A stretch of 64,000 nucleotides of DNA from Pseudomonas sp. FP2335 (GTDB lineage Bacteria; Pseudomonadota; Gammaproteobacteria; Pseudomonadales; Pseudomonadaceae). The notes beneath the pieces are model-generated. The model ran no database searches. It saw only the letters and a list, made by a program, of their open reading frames with translations, and was not told the DNA's origin. This document shows, in pieces, positions 58,324-64,000 of this stretch. The stretch lies in NCBI RefSeq assembly GCF_030687535.1, contig NZ_CP117437.1, forward strand, positions 5,577,501-5,641,500, given 5' to 3'. The position numbers and the translations under genes were made by a program. Within the stretch, counting starts at the first letter, position 1. Every line of letters begins with the position of its first letter.

Positions 58324-58911
58324 ATGCTCGGACTCAATGACGCGCTTATTTTCATCATCCAGACACTGGGCAGCCTGTACCTGCTGATCGTGCTGATGCG
58401 TTTTATCCTGCAACTGGTGCGGGCGAACTTCTACAACCCGCTGTGCCAATTCGTGGTCAAGGCGACCCAGCCGCTGCTCAAGCCCCTGCGTCGGGTAGTC
58501 CCGAGCATGTTCGGGCTGGACATGTCATCGCTGGTACTGGCGCTGCTGTTGCAGATCCTGCTGTTTGCGGTGGTGTTGCTGCTCAAGGGCTTCCTGCCCT
58601 ACACCGTGCTGCTGTTGCCGTGGGCACTGATCGGCATCTTCTCGCTGTTTTTGAAGATTCTGTTCTGGTCGATGATCATCAGCGTGATTCTGTCCTGGGT
58701 CGCACCGGGCAGCCGCAGCCCTGGCGCCGAGCTGGTGTACCAGATCACCGAGCCGGTGCTGGCACCGTTCCGTCGGTTGATCCCGAACCTGGGTGGCCTG
58801 GACATCTCGCCGATCTTCGCGTTTATCGCAATCCAGCTGATCCAGGGTTGGGTGATCCCGTACCTGGCTGAATTTGCCGCGATGCCCAAGATGCTGTTCG
58901 GGTTGATCTGA
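58324..58911 (+). CDS. yggT: YggT-family membrane protein
   Basis: 195 residues, two YggT repeats. Each repeat has two helices with a conserved end: LIVLMRFILQLVRANFYNPLCQFVVKATQPLLKPLRRVVP and ISVILSWVAPGSRSPGAELVYQITEPVLAPFRRLIPNLGGLDISP, cited by the shared cores PLLKPLRRVVP and PVLAPFRRLIP. Inner-membrane family of uncertain function, usually next to proC; linked to osmotic or ion homeostasis and cell division in other bacteria. Confidence 0.93.
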   Translation: MLGLNDALIFIIQTLGSLYLLIVLMRFILQLVRANFYNPLCQFVVKATQPLLKPLRRVVPSMFGLDMSSLVLALLLQILLFAVVLLLKGFLPYTVLLLPWALIGIFSLFLKILFWSMIISVILSWVAPGSRSPGAELVYQITEPVLAPFRRLIPNLGGLDISPIFAFIAIQLIQGWVIPYLAEFAAMPKMLFGLI

Positions 58912-58943
58912 CACGCAACACCTAAATGCGGGAGCGAGCTTGT

Positions 58944-59030
58944 GTGGGAGCGGGCTTGCTCGCGAATACGGAGTGTCAGTCACCAGATGAGTGGCTGACC
59001 CACCGCTTTCGCGAGCAAGCCCGCTCCCAC
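58944..59030. repeat. REP doublet with flanking partial cores
   Basis: Forward core GTGGGAGCGGGCTTGCTCGC and reverse complement, 87 bases, between yggT and metX. Partial cores flank it: GCGGGAGCGAGCTTGTG on the left (about 58928) and AGCTCCCACATTTTG on the right (about 59038), as if one doublet had inserted into another. Confidence 0.92.
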
Positions 59031-59136
59031 ACAAACAGCTCCCACATTTTGTTTCTGTGAACGGGTTCAGGGGTTTGCTTGCCGCTAGCCCCCCCGCTCT
59101 TTAGACTTACGCCTCATTTAAACGAGAGCAGGGTCG

Positions 59137-60276
59137 ATGCCAGCTGCCTTTCCCCCCGATTCTGTTGGACTGGTCGTGCCCCAAGTGGCGCACTTCAGCG
59201 AACCGCTGGCCCTGGCCTGCGGCCGTTCGCTGCCCGCCTACGACCTGATCTATGAAACCTACGGCCAACTGAACGCTACGGCGAGCAACGCCGTGCTGAT
59301 CTGCCACGCCTTGTCCGGGCATCATCACGCGGCCGGTTTCCACTCGGTCGACGAGCGCAAGCCCGGCTGGTGGGACAGTTGCATCGGCCCCGGCAAACCC
59401 ATCGACACCAACAAATTCTTTGTGGTCAGCCTGAACAACCTCGGCGGCTGCAACGGTTCCACCGGCCCCAGCAGCCTCAACCCGGAAACCGGCAAGCCGT
59501 TCGGCGCCGACTTCCCGGTGCTCACCGTGGAAGACTGGGTGCACAGCCAGGCGCGCCTGGCCGACCTGCTGGGCATCAACCAGTGGGCGGCGGTGATCGG
59601 CGGCAGCCTCGGCGGCATGCAGGCGCTGCAATGGACCATCACCTACCCGGATCGCGTGCGCCATTGCCTGGCAATCGCCTCGGCCCCCAAGCTGTCGGCG
59701 CAGAACATCGCCTTCAACGAAGTGGCGCGCCAGGCCATCCTCACCGACCCCGAGTTCCACGGTGGTTCGTTTCAGGAAGCGGGCGTGATCCCCAAACGCG
59801 GCCTGATGCTGGCGCGGATGGTGGGGCACATCACCTACCTGTCCGACGACTCCATGGGCGAGAAATTCGGCCGTGGCCTCAAGAGCGAAAAGCTCAACTA
59901 CGACTTCCACAGTGTCGAGTTCCAGGTGGAAAGCTACCTGCGTTATCAGGGCGAGGAGTTCTCCGGGCGTTTCGACGCCAATACGTACCTGCTGATGACC
60001 AAGGCCCTGGACTACTTCGACCCGGCCGCCAACTTTGACGACGACCTGGCGAAAACCTTCGAAGGCGCCAAGGCCAAGTTCTGCGTGATGTCGTTCACCA
60101 CCGACTGGCGCTTCTCGCCGGCGCGCTCGCGCGAACTGGTGGACGCGCTGATGGCCGCGCGCAAAGACGTGTGCTACCTGGAGATCGACGCTCCGCAAGG
60201 CCACGATGCCTTCCTGATCCCGATCCCGCGCTACCTGCAAGCGTTCAGCAACTACATGAACCGAATCGTATTGTGA
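59137..60276 (+). CDS. metX: Homoserine O-acyltransferase MetX
   Basis: 379 residues, alpha/beta hydrolase fold. The nucleophile is Ser157 in [14 protein letters not shown]; the catalytic aspartate and histidine lie near the end ([10 protein letters not shown] and GHDAFLIP). It acylates homoserine for methionine synthesis; Pseudomonas MetX enzymes are reported to use succinyl-CoA although they belong to the acetyltransferase family. It is 7 bases upstream of metW, the usual partner. Confidence 0.94.
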   Translation: MPAAFPPDSVGLVVPQVAHFSEPLALACGRSLPAYDLIYETYGQLNATASNAVLICHALSGHHHAAGFHSVDERKPGWWDSCIGPGKPIDTNKFFVVSLNNLGGCNGSTGPSSLNPETGKPFGADFPVLTVEDWVHSQARLADLLGINQWAAVIGGSLGGMQALQWTITYPDRVRHCLAIASAPKLSAQNIAFNEVARQAILTDPEFHGGSFQEAGVIPKRGLMLARMVGHITYLSDDSMGEKFGRGLKSEKLNYDFHSVEFQVESYLRYQGEEFSGRFDANTYLLMTKALDYFDPAANFDDDLAKTFEGAKAKFCVMSFTTDWRFSPARSRELVDALMAARKDVCYLEIDAPQGHDAFLIPIPRYLQAFSNYMNRIVL

Positions 60277-60283
60277 GAAAGCC

Positions 60284-60904
60284 ATGAGAGCCGACCTGGA
60301 CATCATCCAAGAATGGATCCCCGCCGGCAGCCGCGTGCTCGACCTGGGCTGCGGTGATGGCGAACTGCTGAGCTGGCTGCGGGACAACAAGCAAGTCACC
60401 GGCTACGGCCTGGAAAATGACCCGGACAACATCGCCCAGTGCGTGGCCAAGGGCATCAACGTGATCGAGCAGGACCTGGACAAGGGCCTGGGCAACTTTG
60501 CCAGCAACAGCTTCGACATCGTGGTGATGACCCAAGCCCTGCAAGCGGTGCACTACCCGGACCGCATCCTCGACGAAATGCTGCGCGTGGGCCGCCAGTG
60601 CATCATCACCTTCCCGAATTTCGGGCATTGGCGTTGCCGTTGGTACCTGGCCACCAAGGGCCGTATGCCGGTCTCGGATTTCCTCCCATACACGTGGTAC
60701 AACACGCCAAACATCCACTTCTGCACCTTCGAAGACTTCGAAGCCTTGTGCGGTGAGCGTGAAGCCAAGGTGATCAACCGCCTTGCGGTCGATCAACAGC
60801 ACCGCCACGGCTGGGCAAGCAAGCTATGGCCCAACCTGTTGGGCGAAATCGGCATTTACCGGGTCAGCAGTCCTGGCCTGACGGATCACAAGATTGCCGT
60901 CTAA
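60284..60904 (+). CDS. metW: MetW, methyltransferase-like partner of MetX
   Basis: 206 residues, class I methyltransferase fold with SAM motif VLDLGCGDGELLSWL. GYGLENDPDNIAQCVAKGINVIEQDLDKGL and MTQALQAVHYPDRILDEMLRVGR match MetW. MetW supports MetX activity in several Proteobacteria; its own reaction is not defined. Starts 7 bases after metX; probably one transcript. Confidence 0.95.
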   Translation: MRADLDIIQEWIPAGSRVLDLGCGDGELLSWLRDNKQVTGYGLENDPDNIAQCVAKGINVIEQDLDKGLGNFASNSFDIVVMTQALQAVHYPDRILDEMLRVGRQCIITFPNFGHWRCRWYLATKGRMPVSDFLPYTWYNTPNIHFCTFEDFEALCGEREAKVINRLAVDQQHRHGWASKLWPNLLGEIGIYRVSSPGLTDHKIAV

Positions 60905-60925
60905 TCATTTTCAAGAGGGATGATC

Positions 60926-61363
60926 ATGAGTCGCTTGGCTATTTTTCTACTGACCGCATGCCTGGGCACCAGCGCCATCGCAGCGGACGCTATCGACGCT
61001 AACCGCAAGAAAGACTTCGGTGACATCACCGTCCACTACAACACTTTCACCTCCAGCTTCCTGCAACCGGAAACCGCCCAGAACATCGGCGTGGTGCGCA
61101 GCAAGGAGAAAGGCTTGATCAACGTGACCGTGATCAAGGGCGTGACCCCAGTGGCGGCGCAAGTGACCGGCACCATCAAGGACCTGGGCGGCAAGAGCGA
61201 GATCCTGACCTTCAAGCAGATCAACGAGAAAGGCGGGATCAACTACCTGGCGCCTTACTCCGTGACGCAGCGTGAATACAAGACGTTTACCATCAACGTT
61301 GAAACCGGCGGCAAAGCCCATAGCTTCCAATTCAACCAAGAACTGTTCCCGGCCGACAAATGA
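60926..61363 (+). CDS. DUF4426 periplasmic protein
   Basis: 145 residues. Signal peptide [20 protein letters not shown], then a beta-rich domain with [33 protein letters not shown] and [19 protein letters not shown], the DUF4426 family found between metW and rdgB in Pseudomonas. Function unknown. The ATG at 60926 follows GAGGG; one two codons earlier is less well placed. The stop overlaps the rdgB start (ATGA). Confidence 0.9.
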   Translation: MSRLAIFLLTACLGTSAIAADAIDANRKKDFGDITVHYNTFTSSFLQPETAQNIGVVRSKEKGLINVTVIKGVTPVAAQVTGTIKDLGGKSEILTFKQINEKGGINYLAPYSVTQREYKTFTINVETGGKAHSFQFNQELFPADK

Positions 61364-61953
61364 ACCTGACTCAACTCGTACTGGCCAGCCATAACGCCGG
61401 CAAACTCAAGGAACTGCAGGCCATGCTCGGCGAATCGGTGCAATTGCGCTCGATTGGCGAGTTCAGCCAGGTAGAGCCGGAAGAAACCGGCCTGTCGTTC
61501 GTCGAGAACGCCATCCTCAAGGCGCGCAACGCCGCACGCATCTCCGGCCTGCCGGCACTGGCCGACGACTCGGGCCTGGCGGTGGACTTCCTCGGCGGCG
61601 CCCCCGGCATCTATTCGGCGCGGTATGCCGATGGCAAAGGCGACGCGGCCAACAACGCCAAGCTGCTGGACGCCCTCAAGGACGTACCGGACGCGCTGCG
61701 CGGCGCACAGTTCGTCTGCGTGCTGGCCCTGGTGCGCCATGCGGACGATCCATTGCCGATCCTCTGCGAAGGCCTGTGGCACGGGCGCATCCTGCATGCG
61801 GCCAGCGGCGAACATGGCTTTGGGTATGACCCACTGTTCTGGGTGCCTGAGCGTAATGTCTCCAGCGCCGAGCTGAGCCCGGCCGACAAGAACCAGATCA
61901 GCCACCGCGCCCGCGCAATGGATTTGCTGCGCCAACGCTTGAGCCTGAAATGA
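61360..61953 (+). CDS. rdgB: dITP/XTP pyrophosphatase
   Basis: 197 residues of the HAM1 family. [56 protein letters not shown] and [12 protein letters not shown] are the signatures. It hydrolyses ITP, dITP and XTP and keeps them out of nucleic acids. Overlaps the genes on both sides by 4 bases. Confidence 0.96.
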   Translation: MNLTQLVLASHNAGKLKELQAMLGESVQLRSIGEFSQVEPEETGLSFVENAILKARNAARISGLPALADDSGLAVDFLGGAPGIYSARYADGKGDAANNAKLLDALKDVPDALRGAQFVCVLALVRHADDPLPILCEGLWHGRILHAASGEHGFGYDPLFWVPERNVSSAELSPADKNQISHRARAMDLLRQRLSLK

Positions 61954-63152
61954 CCCAGAACACCTCTGCGCAGCCGCTGATCCACGGCGGCGCGCAAACC
62001 CCTCGGGCGGCCCTGCCCCTGCTGCCGCCCCTGGCGCTGTACATCCACATCCCGTGGTGTGTGCGCAAATGCCCGTATTGCGACTTCAACTCCCACACCG
62101 CCAGCAAAGTGCTGCCGGAAGAAGAGTATGTGGACGCCTTGCTCGCCGATCTCGATCAGGACCTGCATGCCGTGTATGGGCGCGAGCTGAGTTCGATCTT
62201 CTTCGGCGGCGGCACGCCAAGCCTGTTCAGCGCCGCAGCATTGGGCCGCCTGCTCAAGGGCGTGGAAGCGCGCATCCCGTTTGCCGGCGACATCGAGATC
62301 ACCCTGGAAGCCAACCCCGGTACCTTCGAGCAAGAGAAGTTCGTGGCGTACCGCAAGCTGGGGATCAATCGCCTGTCGATTGGCATCCAGAGCTTCCAGC
62401 AGGAAAAGCTTGAGGCCCTGGGGCGTATCCACAATGGCGATGAAGCCGTTCGGGCTGCGGGCATGGCGCGCCAGGCCGGGTTCGACAACTTCAACCTCGA
62501 CCTGATGCACGGTTTGCCCAACCAGTCCCTTGATGATGCTCTGAGCGACCTGCGCCAGGCCATCGCGCTCAAGCCCACGCATTTGTCGTGGTATCAGCTG
62601 ACCCTGGAACCCAACACGGTGTTCTGGAACCAGCCGCCGGCGTTGCCGGAAGACGACACGCTATGGGACATCCAGGAAGCCGGCCAGGCCCTGCTTGCCG
62701 AGCATGGTTACGCGCAATATGAAGTGTCGGCCTATGCCCAACCGGGTCGCCCGGCGCGGCATAACCTGAACTACTGGAGCTTTGGCGACTTTATTGGCAT
62801 CGGCGCCGGTGCCCACGGCAAGCTCAGCCATCCGGACGGGCGCATTGTGCGCACCTGGAAGACCCGTGCACCGAAGGACTACCTCAACCCGGCCAAGAAC
62901 TTCCAGGCCGGAGCGAAAGAGCTGACCAACGAAGAGTTGCCGTTCGAGTTCCTGATGAACGCCCTGCGCCTCACCGAAGGTGTCGAAGCCAGGCTCTACG
63001 CCGAGCGTACCGGGCTGGACCTGGCCAGCCTCAACGAAGGCCGCCGTGAGGCCGAACAAAGTGGCCTGATGCAGGTCGAACCGTCACGCCTGGCGGCGAC
63101 CGACCGCGGGCAACTCTTTCTCAATGACCTGTTGCAGACGTTTTTGAGCTGA
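61950..63152 (+). CDS. hemW: Radical SAM haem chaperone HemW
   Basis: 400 residues. The 4Fe-4S motif is [11 protein letters not shown], just after [28 protein letters not shown] and [11 protein letters not shown] follow. HemW binds haem and helps deliver it to proteins; it resembles HemN but lacks the extra cysteine of true coproporphyrinogen oxidase (CDFN instead of CxxCxC), as HemW does. An Ala/Pro-rich stretch of about 28 residues precedes the motif. Confidence 0.93.
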   Translation: MTQNTSAQPLIHGGAQTPRAALPLLPPLALYIHIPWCVRKCPYCDFNSHTASKVLPEEEYVDALLADLDQDLHAVYGRELSSIFFGGGTPSLFSAAALGRLLKGVEARIPFAGDIEITLEANPGTFEQEKFVAYRKLGINRLSIGIQSFQQEKLEALGRIHNGDEAVRAAGMARQAGFDNFNLDLMHGLPNQSLDDALSDLRQAIALKPTHLSWYQLTLEPNTVFWNQPPALPEDDTLWDIQEAGQALLAEHGYAQYEVSAYAQPGRPARHNLNYWSFGDFIGIGAGAHGKLSHPDGRIVRTWKTRAPKDYLNPAKNFQAGAKELTNEELPFEFLMNALRLTEGVEARLYAERTGLDLASLNEGRREAEQSGLMQVEPSRLAATDRGQLFLNDLLQTFLS

Positions 63153-63170
63153 AGCTCTTAAGGAAATCGA

Positions 63171-63494
63171 ATGGATTTGGTACTCGACCTGCTCGCCACC
63201 GTATCCCGCTGGAGCCGTAGCAACCTGTCGGAAATCTCCCTGGCCCTCGTCGGTTGTTTGCTGGTGCTGTTTGGCGCCGACATCAAAGGCTGGGTCGAAG
63301 CCCGCCTGGGCAGCGTGGCCGGTGCGTTGCGCGTACCGTTGATGGCGTTGCTGTGCATGATTGGCAGCGGTGCGGCGTTGATCTACGCCACGCCGTGGAT
63401 TGTGCGGGGGTTGAGCCAGTTCAATAACTACAGCCTGGCGCCGGTATTGGTGGTCGTATTGGTGTTGATCGGCGTAGTCGCCGACCGCCGCTAG
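63171..63494 (+). CDS. DUF3392 membrane protein
   Basis: 107 residues with three hydrophobic segments (ISLALVGCLLVLFGADIKGW, VPLMALLCMIGSGAALIYA, LAPVLVVVLVLIGVVADRR). It matches DUF3392 proteins found after hemW in Pseudomonas. Inner membrane, function unknown. It starts 18 bases after hemW. Confidence 0.88.
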   Translation: MDLVLDLLATVSRWSRSNLSEISLALVGCLLVLFGADIKGWVEARLGSVAGALRVPLMALLCMIGSGAALIYATPWIVRGLSQFNNYSLAPVLVVVLVLIGVVADRR

Positions 63495-63518
63495 TCCCGA
63501 GCACACCGAGAAACAAAT

Positions 63519-63606
63519 GTGGGAGCGGGCTTGCTCGCGAATGCGGACTTTCAGTCACTGAAGATGTCGACTGATCCACCGCATTCGCGAGCAAGCCCGC
63601 TCCCAC
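63519..63606. repeat. REP doublet
   Basis: Forward core GTGGGAGCGGGCTTGCTCGC and reverse complement, 88 bases, between the convergent DUF3392 and trmB genes. Confidence 0.93.
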
Positions 63607-63637
63607 ATTTTTGACCGCATTCCAGGCTGGAAGTCTG

Positions 63638-64000
63638 TCAGTCGATTTTCTCGAACTTCAAATCCCACACGCCATGCCCGAGTCGCTCACCGCGACGTTC
63701 GAACTTGGTGATCGGCCGCTCGGCCGGGCGCGGCACGCATTTGCCGTCTTCGGCCAGGTTGCGATAGCCAGGCGCGACATCCATCACTTCCAGCATGTAT
63801 TCCGCATACGGTTCCCAGTCGGTAGCCATGTGCAGGACGCCGCCCACTTTCAGCTTGCTGCGCACCAGTTCCGCGAAGGAGGCCTGGACGATGCGACGCT
63901 TGTGGTGACGGGCTTTGTGCCATGGGTCCGGGAAGAACAGCATCAGGCGGTCGAGGCTGTTATCGGCGATACAACGGTTGAGCACCTCGATCGCGTCGCA
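63638..64000 (-). CDS. trmB: tRNA (guanine46-N7)-methyltransferase, C-terminal part (cut by window edge)
   Basis: The last 120 codons are in the window; the 5' part lies beyond 64000. [24 protein letters not shown] is the TrmB signature, with the catalytic and tRNA-contacting residues in [25 protein letters not shown] is the conserved end. It puts m7G at position 46 of tRNAs. The open frame continues to the window edge, so no start can be given. Confidence 0.95.
   Translation of the reverse strand, partial: CDAIEVLNRCIADNSLDRLMLFFPDPWHKARHHKRRIVQASFAELVRSKLKVGGVLHMATDWEPYAEYMLEVMDVAPGYRNLAEDGKCVPRPAERPITKFERRGERLGHGVWDLKFEKID

Overview
The window reads as chromosomal DNA of a Pseudomonas of the P. 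fluorescens group. Reasons: high-GC Pseudomonas codon use, a gene order (tkt-sahR-metK, ahcY-metF-rhlE, bioA-rsmE, chpA-pilJIHG-gshB-tonB-algH-ruvX-pyrR-pyrB-pyrC', pilT/yggS-proC-yggT-metX-metW-rdgB-hemW-trmB) that I recall from Pseudomonas chromosomes, and a dense set of REP doublets typical of P. fluorescens relatives. No rRNA, tRNA, CRISPR array, prophage or transposase is visible. About 60 protein genes are called, almost all intact. Only the two genes cut by the window edges (pgk and trmB) and one duplicated chpC tail are partial.

Layout. 1-6 kb: central carbon genes (pgk start, epd, tkt) divergent from sahR-metK, with a perfect 12+12 palindrome as likely SahR operator. 6-12 kb: small secreted proteins, the export-signal DNA ligase LigB, a lipoprotein cytochrome, MltA, a MAPEG protein and a CPA1 Na+/H+ antiporter. 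12-20 kb: an accessory stretch holding a 1539-residue dermonecrotic-toxin-like protein and a full-length homologue of the cytotoxin ExoU, separated by a formate/nitrite-type channel; neither a secretion system nor a chaperone gene lies nearby. 20-31 kb: ahcY under an S-adenosylhomocysteine (SAH) riboswitch, metF, a putative glycosyltransferase, a solute-binding protein, rhlE, cytochrome b561-yceI, bioA, rsmE. 31-35 kb: a likely D-amino-acid catabolism cluster (LysR, DadA-like, RidA, binding protein). 35-38 kb: a small accessory patch with a DUF6124 gene behind what looks like a phage P4/P1-type C4 immunity RNA, an orphan HigA, and a Ntox44 toxin plus putative immunity gene lodged between two copies of the chpC 3' end. 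38-48 kb: the Chp/Pil chemosensory cluster for twitching motility, without pilK or chpB. 48-64 kb: glutathione synthesis, TonB, pyrimidine biosynthesis, PilT, PLP homeostasis, proline, methionine (metX-metW), nucleotide sanitation, haem chaperone and tRNA modification genes.

How the genes work together. Methionine/SAM metabolism recurs (metK, ahcY, metF, metX, metW), with two different SAH sensors: a DNA-binding protein at sahR-metK and an RNA switch at ahcY. Twitching motility is spread over chpA-chpC-pilGHIJ, tonB and pilT. The most unusual material is the two toxin-like genes at 12-20 kb and the two small modules at 35-38 kb. The C4-like RNA upstream of the DUF6124 gene is the best candidate for an undescribed regulatory system: its two short segments are complementary both to an upstream sequence and to the ribosome-binding site of the gene.
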